27,095 nt of DNA, taken from assembly GCA_035534535.1 (NCBI GenBank), contig DATLRS010000160.1, positions 1 to 27,095 on the forward strand. Direction: 5' to 3'. The position numbers were made by a program, and so were the translations under genes. The notes beneath the pieces are model-generated. The model did not search any database. It was not told the origin of the DNA and was given only the letters and a program-made list of their open reading frames with translations. Below, piece after piece: positions 1-7,596 of the stretch (its first letter is position 1; the number at the start of each line of letters is the position of its first letter). The DNA comes from DATARH01 sp035534535 (GTDB lineage Bacteria; Pseudomonadota; Alphaproteobacteria; ATCC43930; CGMCC-115725).

Positions 1-177
1 ATCGAGGAGCTGCGGCAAGCCGGCCAGACGATCCTGATGGTCGAGCAGAACGCCGCCCAGGCCCTGGAAATCTCCGACTACGCCTATGTCCTCGAACTGG
101 GCGAAAACAAATTCGCCGGCACCGGCGCGGCGATCCGCAACGACGAGCGCATCCGGCGACTGTACCTCGGGCGCTGA
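1..177 (+). CDS. Branched-chain amino acid type ABC transporter ATP-binding protein, C-terminal 58 residues (partial)
   Basis: The window opens in frame inside this gene; only the last 58 codons and the TGA stop are present. The visible part contains the end of the ATPase core: the hydrophobic strand LMVEQN, where the C-terminal half of LivF/LivG ATPases has the H-loop region, then a helix starting NAAQALEIS and the strand YVLELGE. It ends with the typical LivF tail, a glycine-rich turn (FAGTGAAI) and a final YLG motif just before the stop. LivF-family proteins are about 235 aa and supply ATP hydrolysis for import of branched-chain amino acids or other amide and acid substrates. The Walker motifs lie outside the window, so substrate cannot be judged. 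The upstream neighbours would presumably be the other liv-type transporter genes. Confidence 0.85.
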   Translation: MEELRQAGQTILMVEQNAAQALEISDYAYVLELGENKFAGTGAAIRNDERIRRLYLGR

Positions 178-263
178 GCAAAAGCGGCGCCGCGGGGTGC
201 GGTTCGCGCATCGCGCGGTCGCGGGCCGGACCGTCGTAACGCAGGTCGGCGGCGGCGGTCCTA

Positions 264-521
264 TCAGTCGCCGCCGGAGTCGGAGCCCGAGTCGGACTGG
301 TCGCGCTGCCCGTTTGGCGGCTGCAGCACGCCAAAGCCCGCGGAGTTCCTGCCGGCGGCGGCAACCTCGACGCCTTCCGCCTCCAGTCCACGTTTCAAAA
401 GATCGCGGATCGCCGCGGCGCGGCTCGGCATGCGCCTTGCGAAACGCCAATCATCGAGTGCCCTGAGCTCTTCAGCACTCAGCATGATCTGCAGCCTCTC
501 CGGTCTGCTGAGATCGGCCAT
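264..521 (-). CDS. Small ribbon-helix-helix-like DNA-binding protein (85 aa)
   Basis: An 85-residue protein. The first 50 residues have the pattern of a ribbon-helix-helix or CopG-like repressor: a short basic strand (residues 7-13, PERLQIM), helix A (SAEELRALDDWRFAR), a turn at MPSRAAA, then helix B (IRDLLKRGLEAEG). The C-terminal 35 residues are Gly/Ser/Asp-rich and probably disordered. The ATG at 521 is preceded by an AGGTG ribosome-binding site about 7 nt away. Upstream lies a sigma70-like promoter (552-580) whose spacer and -10 carry the inverted repeat TTTAGC/GCTAAA, as expected for an autoregulated RHH repressor. No toxin gene is visible beside it, so an antitoxin role is not supported. 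Similar orphan RHH-like proteins are common in alphaproteobacteria. Confidence is good that it is a gene and moderate on the fold. Confidence 0.7.
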   Translation of the reverse strand: MADLSRPERLQIMLSAEELRALDDWRFARRMPSRAAAIRDLLKRGLEAEGVEVAAAGRNSAGFGVLQPPNGQRDQSDSGSDSGGD

Positions 522-551
522 CGCTCACACCTGCCCGATGCCTTCGACAGA

Positions 552-580
552 TTTTTAGCCGAGTGCCGCTAAACCGTCAA
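552..580 (-). promoter_or_regulatory. Promoter with built-in operator for the ribbon-helix-helix gene
   Basis: On the minus strand a -35 TTGACG (575-580, 5/6 match) and a -10 TAAAAA (552-557, 4/6 match) are separated by exactly 17 nt. The inverted repeat TTTAGC (568-573) / GCTAAA (554-559), with 8 nt between arms, covers the spacer and enters the -10. A repressor bound here would block RNA polymerase. The predicted start near 545 gives a leader of roughly 24 nt before the ATG at 521. Autoregulation is inference from layout. Confidence 0.55.
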
Positions 581-841
581 TTACTAACTTTTGTGCCGCT
601 GCGGCATTGCCGCCGATAGCCCATCTTCCCCTGATGATGCGAAAGCAGAGAAGTCAGCATTCGACCAGAGAGCAGTGCAGTTCCCGATTAAATCGCAGAG
701 TAGCAGCTGCTCCTTAAAGACGCCGCCGTGACCTTCTTCCCAAACACCGTGATATGTTGTACGATATTGCTTCCCACGAGGGGCGGCGATGTCGAGCCGG
801 GCCGATCATTCGGGCGGCGCTATTGATAAGGAGTGCCCCGT
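581..841. other. Divergent intergenic region upstream of the signalling fusion gene
   Basis: This is the 5' region of the large plus-strand signalling gene, with no convincing ORF. It is less GC-rich than the flanking genes. It contains one short palindrome, TGCCGC-T-GCGGCA at 594-606. No confident plus-strand -35/-10 pair was found; the AT-rich patch around 748-775 is the likeliest promoter area. A strong ribosome-binding site AAGGAG at 828-833 serves the leader mini-ORF at 842 rather than the large gene directly. Confidence 0.4.
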
Positions 842-856
842 ATGAAAGGGGGGTGA
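842..856 (+). promoter_or_regulatory. Four-codon leader ORF (Met-Lys-Gly-Gly) coupled to the signalling gene
   Basis: ATG at 842 follows AAGGAG (828-833) with an 8-nt gap and reads Met-Lys-Gly-Gly-stop. Its TGA (854-856) shares one base with the ATG at 856 of the large gene (TGATG). The leader's own glycine codons form the purine-rich AAGGGGGG tract (846-853) that can act as the downstream ribosome-binding site. This arrangement suggests translational coupling by termination-reinitiation. It could also be chance. Confidence 0.4.
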
Positions 857-3800
857 TGAGAGGCCAGGAACCGCAACCAGCCAGACCGGCTCGCGCGGCG
901 CGGCGGCGGGCGGCGCCGCAGCGCGAGCGCGCACATTCGCATGAGGGCTTCCCGGTTGTCGGGCTGGGCGCGTCGGCTGGCGGTCTCGATGCCTTCCGCC
1001 GGCTGCTCTCGGCGCTCCCTTCCGGCACCGGCATGGCCTTTATTCTGATCCAGCACCTCGATCCGACGCATGCCAGCATGATGGTCGATCTGCTGGCCGG
1101 CCATACGGCGATGCAGGTCCAGCAGGCCTCAGACGGGATGCGGCTCGAGCGCGAGCATGTCTATCTCATTCCGCCCGGCGCCTATCTCGCGATCCAGGAC
1201 GGTGCCTTGCACCTGTCGGAACCGCGGGAGCGGCACGGCGCCCGCTTGCCGTTTGACTTCTTGCTGCGCTCGCTGGCCGAAGAGTTCGGCGAACGCGCGA
1301 TCTGCGTCATCCTCTCGGGAACCGGCGGCGACGGCAGCCTGGGGCTGAAGGCCATCAAGGAGCACGGCGGGGTTGTGATCGCGCAGGATCCGGCCGACGC
1401 CGAATATGACGGCATGCCGCGCAGCGCGATCGCGACGGGCGCGGTGGATCTCGTGCTGCCGGTGGCGAAGATCCCCGAAATCCTTGCCAAATACGGCCGG
1501 CAGATGGCCGGCAATTGGACGGGCCCGGCGGCTGATGACACTCCCCCCGATCGGTTGGGCGAGATCATCGATCTGCTGCGCGCCCGGACCTCGCACGATT
1601 TCGCGCTCTATAAGCCAGGGACGTTGTCGCGCCGGATCATGCGGCGCATGGCGCTGGCCGGTATCGGCGACAGCGGCCGATACATCGACATGCTGCGCCG
1701 GGATGGCGGCGAACTCGAACTGCTTGCCAAGGATCTGCTGATCAACGTCACCAGCTTTTTCCGCGACCCCGAGGCGTTCGAACTGCTGGCCAAGGAGGTC
1801 ATTCCCGATCTCGTCCGCCGCCAGCCGGCGGACCGGCCTTTGCGGGTCTGGGTGCCCGGCTGCAGCAGCGGCGAGGAAACCTATTCGCTCGCCATGCTCT
1901 TTTTGGAGGAGATCGCGGCGGCGCAGCGCGACATCAAGCTGCAGGTGTTTGCCTCCGATGTCGACGAGGATGCCGTCGCCCTCGCGCGCGAGGGCCGCTA
2001 CCCGGAAGCGATTGCGGCCGATCTGTCGCCCGCGCGGCTGGCCCGCTTTTTTATCAAGGAGGAGCACAATTATCGCGTCGTGCCGGAGCTGCGCGGCGTC
2101 GTGGTCTTCACCGTACAGGACGTGTTGTCCGATCCGCCCTTCGCCCGCCTCGACCTGATCTCCTGCCGCAACCTCCTGATATATTTGCAGGCCGACGCGC
2201 AGGCGAAGGTTCTTCTGCTGTTCCATTTCGCGCTGCGTGAAGGCGGCGTCCTGATGCTCGGCGGCTCCGAAACCGTGGGCAGCCTCGGCGACCGGTTCGC
2301 GCCGATCTCCAAGACGCTGCGGATTTATCGGCAGATCGGCCGCAGCCGGCCGGGGGAAGTCGATTTTCCGATCGCCGCGGGGTCGGCTCCACGCACCCTT
2401 TGGCCGGGGCGGACGCGCCCGGCCCAGGGCATCAGCGCCCGCAACCTCACCGAGCGGCTGTTGCTCGACGCCTACGCGCCCGCTTCGGTGCTGATCAACG
2501 GCAAGCACGAGTGCCTCTATTACGCAGGATCGACCGACCGTTATCTGCGCGTAGCGGCGGGCGAGCCCAGCCGCGATCTGCTCTCCATGGCGCGCGATGG
2601 TCTGCGCGACAAGCTCAGGACGGCGATCCTGCAGGCCAGCCGGGAGCGCGTTCGGGCGGTCGTTACCGGCGCGCGGGCGCGCGATATCGAGGGCGCCGGC
2701 GCGGTGCGCATCGAGGTTCTGCCGGTGCAACGAGAGGGCGAGGAATTGCTGCTCGTCAGCTTTCTCGACGAGCCCGAGCCACAGCCGCAGCCTGACCGAC
2801 CGGTCTCACCGGCCGACGACCCCACGCGCATCGCCGAACTCGAGCGCGATCTCGACACGACGCGAAAGGAGCTGCAGACCGCAATCCACGGCCTCGAACT
2901 CGCCAACGAGGACCAGAAGGCGATCAACCAGGAGGCGATGTCGGCGAACGAGGAGTTCCAGACCACCAACGAGGAGCTGATGACCTCGCGGGAGGAGCTT
3001 CAGTCGCTCAACGAAGAGCTCACCGCGCTCAACAGCCAGCTGCAGGAGACGCTGGAGCGCCAGCGCAGCACCTCCAACGACCTGCAAAACATCCTGGAAA
3101 GCTCCGGCGTCGCGACCGTTTTCCTCGACGGCGAACTCAACATCCGCTTCTTCACGCCGGCGGCCAAGGCGCTGTTCCGGGTCATCGCCACCGATATCGG
3201 CCGACCGCTCGCCGACCTCACCCCGCTCGCCGCCGACCGCGACCTGCTCGCCGATGCCCGCACCGTGCTGACCAGCTTCGCGCCGCGCGGGCGCGAGATC
3301 GAAGGCGAGACCGGCGCCTGGTACGTCCGCCGCATCGTGCCCTACCGCACCCAGGACAACCGGGTCGACGGGGTGGTCATCACCTTCACCGACATTTCCG
3401 AGATCAAGGCGGCGGAACACGAGCTCCAGGCGGCGCGCGCCTATTCCGACAGCATCATCGATACGGTCCGCCAACCGCTGGTCGTGCTCGACGAAGACCT
3501 GCACGTCATCTCCGGAAATCGCGCCTTCTATCAAACCTTTGCGCTTGATCCGGGAGCTGCCGTCGGGCAGCCGCTCGCGGCGCTGACGCGCCAGACTGAC
3601 GCCGCCGGGTTGCGCAATTTCATCGAGCGGCTAGCCGACCCGGCCGCGGCCGAGGATTACGAGACCGAGATCGAGGTTCCGATCCTTGGCGTGCGGCGAA
3701 TGCTGATGAATGCAAGAAGGATCAAGGGGCCGTACGGACTGCCAAAGACGCTTCTGGCGATCGACGACATCACCGAACGCACGCATGCCACGGAAGGTCT

Positions 3801-5562
3801 GGAGGCGGCCAAGCGGCAGGCCGAGCTGGCCAATCTCGGCAAATCGCGCTTTCTTGCCGCCGCCAGCCACGATCTGCGCCAGCCGTTGCAGACGATCAGC
3901 CTGCTGCACGAAATACTGGCAAAGCAGGTCAAGGACGAGGCCACCTTGCGGCTGGTCGGCCGCCTCGACGAGACGGTCAGCGCGATGTCCGGCATGCTGG
4001 ATACGCTGCTCGACATCAACCAGCTCGAAGCCGGGATCGTGCGCCGCGAGATGGTCGATTTTCCGATCAATGCGGTGCTACAGACGCTGCGCACCCAGTT
4101 CGCCTTTCACGCCCGGGCGCATCGCCTCGGCTGGCGCGTGGTGCTCAGCGGCCGCAACGTGCGCAGCGACCCGCGCCTGCTCGAGCAGATGCTCCGCAAC
4201 CTGCTGTCGAACGCCATCAAATACACCAATAGCGGCCGGATTCTGCTCGGTTGCCGGCGGCGCGGCGACAAGCTGCGCATCGAGGTCTGGGATACCGGGA
4301 TCGGCATTCCGGAGGACGAGCTGCGGGCAATCTTCGAGGAGTTTCATCAGCTCGACAATCCGGCCCGCGAGAGCAGCAAGGGGATCGGCCTCGGTCTCGC
4401 GATCGTGCAGCGTCTGGCCGATCTGTTGGGCCATACCATCGATGTCCGATCCCGCCCGGGCAAGGGCTCGGTCTTTGCCGTCGAGGTGCCGCTCGGAGAG
4501 GACGGAGCGCTCTGGCAGCCTCGGGAGGACCGGCGCGCGGCCGAGCAAAGCGTCCATCGCCACGGCGCCATCCTGATTGTCGAGGACGACCCGTCGGTGC
4601 GCGAGATGCTGACGCTCCTGCTCGAAAGTGAGGGGCACCGCGTGGCAACCGCCGAGGACGGAAGGAGCGCGCTCGATATGACGGCGCGCGGCGCGATCCG
4701 ACCGGATCTCGTCGTCGCCGACTACAACCTGCCGAATGGTCTGAACGGCCTCCAGGTCATCGCCAGCCTGCGGCAAATACTGGGTCGCGAGATCCCGGCC
4801 GTGATGCTCACCGGCGACATCTCGACCGGCGCCCTGCGCGAGATCGCCGAGGGCGGCCAACCGCACCTCAACAAGCCGGTCCGGGCGAGGGAACTGATCG
4901 ACGCAATCCAGAGCGGGCTCGTCGAGCGGCCGGCCGCGGCGCCGTCGGGCGGCGGGCTGCGAGCGCCCACCATCTTCGTGGTCGATGACAACGACGAGAT
5001 GCGCGAGGCGATGCGCATCCTGCTCGAGGACGAGGGCCGGTCCGTCGCGGTGTTCGCCAGCTCGGAAGCGTTTCTCGAAGCCTATCGGCCGGGCGACGAC
5101 GGGTGCCTCTTGGTCGATGCCAGGATGCCCGGCATGGGCGGGCTCGCATTGCTCCAGCGGCTCCAAGCCGACGGGGTCAGGCTGCCGTCGATCATGATCA
5201 CCGGCCAGGGCGATGTGCCGATGGCGGTCGAGGCGATGAAGGCGGGCGCCGCGGATTTCATCGAGAAGCCGGTGCGCCGCGACGAGCTGCTGGCCAGCAT
5301 CGAACGCGCCATGGAACAGACGCGCGATCTGGTCCAGCTGTCGAAGGCGCGGGAGATCGCGGTGACGCGCCTCGCCGGTCTGACCGCCCGCCAGCGCCAG
5401 ATCATGGAACTGGTGCTCGCCGGCCATCCCAGCAAGAACATTGCCGCCGATCTCGGCATCAGCCAGCGCACGGTCGAGAACCACCGCGCCGCGATGATGC
5501 GCAAGACCGGCTCGCACTCGATCCCGGCCCTGCTGCGGCTGGTCCTCGCCGCCGCCCCCTGA
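856..5562 (+). CDS. CheB-CheR-PAS hybrid histidine kinase with two receivers and a LuxR-type DNA-binding domain
   Basis: One 1568-aa polypeptide holds a whole signalling chain. In order: CheB methylesterase (about 32-215) with the Ser40, His67, Asp159 triad; CheR methyltransferase (about 235-490) with the SAM motif GCSSGEE at 335-341; a PAS-like region (about 545-645); a coiled coil rich in NEEL heptads (about 657-735); two PAS domains (about 744-855 and 862-975); a HisKA domain with phospho-acceptor His1005 (ASHDLRQPLQ); an HATPase with N box, DTGIGIP and GIGLGLAI; receiver 1 (Asp1289); receiver 2 (Asp1421), FixJ-like; and a LuxR/FixJ helix-turn-helix (about 1510-1563). It should phosphorylate its own receivers and act on DNA, with a possible link to methyl-accepting proteins. 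It has no membrane segment, so it is cytosolic. The start at 856 follows a G-rich Shine-Dalgarno and a leader ORF; the in-frame ATG at 754 would add 34 unconserved-looking residues. Confidence 0.92.
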   Translation: MRGQEPQPARPARAARRRAAPQRERAHSHEGFPVVGLGASAGGLDAFRRLLSALPSGTGMAFILIQHLDPTHASMMVDLLAGHTAMQVQQASDGMRLEREHVYLIPPGAYLAIQDGALHLSEPRERHGARLPFDFLLRSLAEEFGERAICVILSGTGGDGSLGLKAIKEHGGVVIAQDPADAEYDGMPRSAIATGAVDLVLPVAKIPEILAKYGRQMAGNWTGPAADDTPPDRLGEIIDLLRARTSHDFALYKPGTLSRRIMRRMALAGIGDSGRYIDMLRRDGGELELLAKDLLINVTSFFRDPEAFELLAKEVIPDLVRRQPADRPLRVWVPGCSSGEETYSLAMLFLEEIAAAQRDIKLQVFASDVDEDAVALAREGRYPEAIAADLSPARLARFFIKEEHNYRVVPELRGVVVFTVQDVLSDPPFARLDLISCRNLLIYLQADAQAKVLLLFHFALREGGVLMLGGSETVGSLGDRFAPISKTLRIYRQIGRSRPGEVDFPIAAGSAPRTLWPGRTRPAQGISARNLTERLLLDAYAPASVLINGKHECLYYAGSTDRYLRVAAGEPSRDLLSMARDGLRDKLRTAILQASRERVRAVVTGARARDIEGAGAVRIEVLPVQREGEELLLVSFLDEPEPQPQPDRPVSPADDPTRIAELERDLDTTRKELQTAIHGLELANEDQKAINQEAMSANEEFQTTNEELMTSREELQSLNEELTALNSQLQETLERQRSTSNDLQNILESSGVATVFLDGELNIRFFTPAAKALFRVIATDIGRPLADLTPLAADRDLLADARTVLTSFAPRGREIEGETGAWYVRRIVPYRTQDNRVDGVVITFTDISEIKAAEHELQAARAYSDSIIDTVRQPLVVLDEDLHVISGNRAFYQTFALDPGAAVGQPLAALTRQTDAAGLRNFIERLADPAAAEDYETEIEVPILGVRRMLMNARRIKGPYGLPKTLLAIDDITERTHATEGLEAAKRQAELANLGKSRFLAAASHDLRQPLQTISLLHEILAKQVKDEATLRLVGRLDETVSAMSGMLDTLLDINQLEAGIVRREMVDFPINAVLQTLRTQFAFHARAHRLGWRVVLSGRNVRSDPRLLEQMLRNLLSNAIKYTNSGRILLGCRRRGDKLRIEVWDTGIGIPEDELRAIFEEFHQLDNPARESSKGIGLGLAIVQRLADLLGHTIDVRSRPGKGSVFAVEVPLGEDGALWQPREDRRAAEQSVHRHGAILIVEDDPSVREMLTLLLESEGHRVATAEDGRSALDMTARGAIRPDLVVADYNLPNGLNGLQVIASLRQILGREIPAVMLTGDISTGALREIAEGGQPHLNKPVRARELIDAIQSGLVERPAAAPSGGGLRAPTIFVVDDNDEMREAMRILLEDEGRSVAVFASSEAFLEAYRPGDDGCLLVDARMPGMGGLALLQRLQADGVRLPSIMITGQGDVPMAVEAMKAGAADFIEKPVRRDELLASIERAMEQTRDLVQLSKAREIAVTRLAGLTARQRQIMELVLAGHPSKNIAADLGISQRTVENHRAAMMRKTGSHSIPALLRLVLAAAP

Positions 5563-5629
5563 GCCCCGGCAATCGGGTGCGCGTCGCTCCCGGCTAGAGC
5601 AGATTTCGGTCAAATTGATCGCCGCCCCC

Positions 5630-5705
5630 TTCGTCATCCCCGGGCTTGACCCGGGGATCCACGTCTTGATCCACGTGGATGGCCGGGACAAGCCCGGCCA
5701 TGACG
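5630..5705. repeat. 76-bp palindromic intergenic repeat, copy 1
   Basis: This copy is 74/76 identical to 9208-9283; the mismatches are at 5649 and 5654. The outer parts form an imperfect inverted repeat of about 33 nt (CGTCAT...ATGACG ends) around a short centre, with smaller palindromes inside (CCGGGCTTGACCCGG and ATCCACGTGGAT). It lies in the 301-bp gap where the signalling gene and mutM converge. It could fold as a long hairpin in transcripts from either side. Such REP-like elements are common in alphaproteobacteria. The rest of the gap (5563-5629, 5706-5863) shows nothing else. Confidence 0.85.
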
Positions 5706-5863
5706 GAAAAGGGGACGATTCAACAGGAGCGGAACTGGCTCTAAGCAAACTTTCCTTGATTGGAGCACAAATCGTCAGCCTTCCTCGTCCACTCCCTCTG
5801 CGCCCCCGTGGGCCATGGCGGGGGGCGGCGAGGGGAAATGTGGATCGCGCCAAGCAATTCGGC

Positions 5864-6691
5864 TTAGCGCTGCCGCTTGGCGCAGAAGAATGTCGAGCGG
5901 CCGGCCTGCGTGATGCGGCGCACGCCCTCGGCGCAGGTGCAGCCGGGGCACGGCGTGCCCTCACGGCCATAAACCGCCCAGCGATGCTGGAAATACCCCA
6001 ATTCGCCGTTCGCCTGGACATAATCGCGCAGCGAGGAGCCGCCCGCCGCGATCGCCTCGTCGAGCACCTCGCGGACCGCCGCGGCCAGTCGCGCGGCACG
6101 CGCCCCGCCGACCGTCGCGGCGAGCCGGCGCGGCGACAGCCGGGCGCGGAACAGCGCCTCGCAGACATAGATGTTGCCGAGGCCGGCGACGATGCGCTGG
6201 TCGAGCAGCGCCGATTTTATCGGCGTCATCCTGCCGGCGAGAACCCGCTCCAGATAGCCGCCGTCAAAGCCCGGCTCCAGCGGTTCGGGACCGAGCCCGG
6301 CAAGCAGCGGATGCACCGCGACCGCGCTGCGCGGCAGGTAGTCCATCAGCCCGAAGCGGCGCGGATCGTTGAAGCGCACGACCGTGCCGTCGTCGAGGGT
6401 CAGCACGACATGGTCGTGCGGCAGGGTGGGCGTATCGGCGGTGCCCGTCGTGATCCGCCCCGACATGCCGAGATGCAGCAGCAAGAGCCCCTCCTCGTCG
6501 AGTTCGACGAGCAGGTATTTGCCGCGCCGCCGCAGCGCGCCGATGCGCGCGCCGGCGAGGCGCTCGGCGAGCAGCGGCGGAAACGGCCGCCGCAGGTCCG
6601 GCCGGCGCAATTCGGCATGGACGATGCGCCGTCCGCTCATGCGCAGCGCCAGGCCGCGGCGGACGGTTTCGACTTCGGGCAGTTCCGGCAT
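5864..6691 (-). CDS. mutM: Formamidopyrimidine-DNA glycosylase / AP lyase (MutM/Fpg)
   Basis: This 275-aa protein removes 8-oxoguanine and ring-opened purines and cleaves the resulting abasic site. It begins with the invariant PELPEVE, where Pro1 of the mature enzyme is the nucleophile and Glu the acid. It also has the catalytic lysine loop (RRGKYLLVEL), the HLGMSGR motif, the NIYVCEALF H2TH region and a C-terminal zinc-finger segment with the essential Arg in AGRSTFFC. The length is normal. One feature is odd: the finger normally has four Cys (C-x2-C-x16-C-x2-C). Here the first pair (CPGC) and third Cys are present, but the fourth position is Arg (CAKR) and an extra Cys sits two residues after the second. 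The gene is divergent from ubiE with a 58-bp gap, a common alphaproteobacterial arrangement. Confidence 0.96.
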   Translation of the reverse strand: MPELPEVETVRRGLALRMSGRRIVHAELRRPDLRRPFPPLLAERLAGARIGALRRRGKYLLVELDEEGLLLLHLGMSGRITTGTADTPTLPHDHVVLTLDDGTVVRFNDPRRFGLMDYLPRSAVAVHPLLAGLGPEPLEPGFDGGYLERVLAGRMTPIKSALLDQRIVAGLGNIYVCEALFRARLSPRRLAATVGGARAARLAAAVREVLDEAIAAGGSSLRDYVQANGELGYFQHRWAVYGREGTPCPGCTCAEGVRRITQAGRSTFFCAKRQR

Positions 6692-6749
6692 TTTGAGTTC
6701 TGGCGATTTCTGGCGTCTGACCCGCGGCAGGGGCTATTGTTCCTGCCCG

Positions 6750-7586
6750 ATGAGCGAGCCAGACACAAGCGATAACGCCGCCCCGCCCGAGACCACACCC
6801 GAAACCGATTTCGGCTACCGGCGGGTGCCGCAGGACGCCAAGGCGCCGCTGGTGCGCGCCGTCTTCGACAGCGTCGCCGGGCGCTACGACCTGATGAACG
6901 ATCTGATGAGCGCCGGGATTCACCGCTGGTGGAAATCCGAGCTGGTGCGCTGGCTCAACCCGCGTCCCGGCGGCCGCCTGCTCGATGTCGCCGGCGGTAC
7001 CGGCGATGTTGCTCGTCGCGCCTTGCCGTGCCTGATGCCGCCTGCCGGTGTGGCTGGCGGTGTGGCTGGCGGTGTGGCTGCCGGTGTGGCTGCCGGCACG
7101 GCCGTCGTCTGCGACGCCAACCCTCAGATGCTGGAGATCGGCCGCGCCCGCGCCATCGACGACGGCATCCTCGACGGCCTCGAATTTCTGTGCGGCGATG
7201 CCGAGGCCCTGCCGTTCGCCGACCGCTCGTTCGACCTCTATACGATCGCCTTCGGCCTGCGCAACGTGACCCGGATCGAGCGGGCCTTGGCCGAGGCGCG
7301 CCGCGTCTTGCGGCCGGGCGGCCGCTTCATGTGCCTCGAATTCACCCCGGCGGTCGGGCCGCTGCTGCAACCCCTCTATGACCTCTACAGTTTTCGGGTG
7401 CTACCGCTGTTGGGCCAGGTCGTCACCGGCAATCGCGCTGCCTACCTCTATCTCGTCGAGAGCATCCGCCGCTTTCCGGCGCAGGGCGCGCTCGTCGAGC
7501 TGATCGCCGCCGCGGGGCTCGACCGCGCCCGATACCGCAACCTGACCGGCGGCATCGCGGCGCTGCATTCAGCTTGGCGGCTCTGA
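6750..7586 (+). CDS. ubiE: Demethylmenaquinone/2-methoxy-polyprenyl-benzoquinol C-methyltransferase (UbiE/COQ5)
   Basis: This SAM-dependent methyltransferase of ubiquinone (and menaquinone) synthesis is 278 aa from the ATG at 6750. Diagnostic segments are the N-terminal VFDSVAGRYDLMNDLMSAGIHRWWK, motif I LLDVAGGTGDVA (78-88), the acidic strand VVCDANPQML, the DRSFDLYTIAFGLRNVTR segment, and LRPGGRFMCLEF. Between motif I and the next strand is an insertion with four tandem GVAG/GVAA units (residues 100-115) coded by a 12-bp minisatellite. The usual family spacing there is far shorter. The insert should lie in the loop after the first helix and need not abolish activity. ubiB starts 10 nt after the stop, so the two are probably one operon. 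Larger in-frame starts further upstream would overlap mutM and are not credible. Confidence 0.93.
   Translation: MSEPDTSDNAAPPETTPETDFGYRRVPQDAKAPLVRAVFDSVAGRYDLMNDLMSAGIHRWWKSELVRWLNPRPGGRLLDVAGGTGDVARRALPCLMPPAGVAGGVAGGVAAGVAAGTAVVCDANPQMLEIGRARAIDDGILDGLEFLCGDAEALPFADRSFDLYTIAFGLRNVTRIERALAEARRVLRPGGRFMCLEFTPAVGPLLQPLYDLYSFRVLPLLGQVVTGNRAAYLYLVESIRRFPAQGALVELIAAAGLDRARYRNLTGGIAALHSAWRL
7047..7094 (+). repeat. Four tandem 12-bp units inside ubiE
   Basis: Four contiguous copies of GGTGTGGCTGSC: the first two end in GGC and the last two in GCC. The repeat is in codon phase and encodes GVAG, GVAG, GVAA, GVAA. Gain or loss of a unit would change the protein by four residues without a frameshift. 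It is a candidate length-variable locus. Confidence 0.9.
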
Positions 7587-7596
7587 TCGACATCCG

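Noticed and set aside
754..855. Upstream ATG at 754 extending the signalling gene by 34 residues
   Set aside because: The extension has no recognisable domain, and 856 has its own G-rich Shine-Dalgarno and a coupled leader ORF. It remains possible but is less likely.
4078..6168. 696-codon open frame on the minus strand across the end of the signalling gene and mutM
   Set aside because: It is the antisense shadow of high-GC codons. The plus-strand receiver and HTH motifs and the true mutM frame explain the region.
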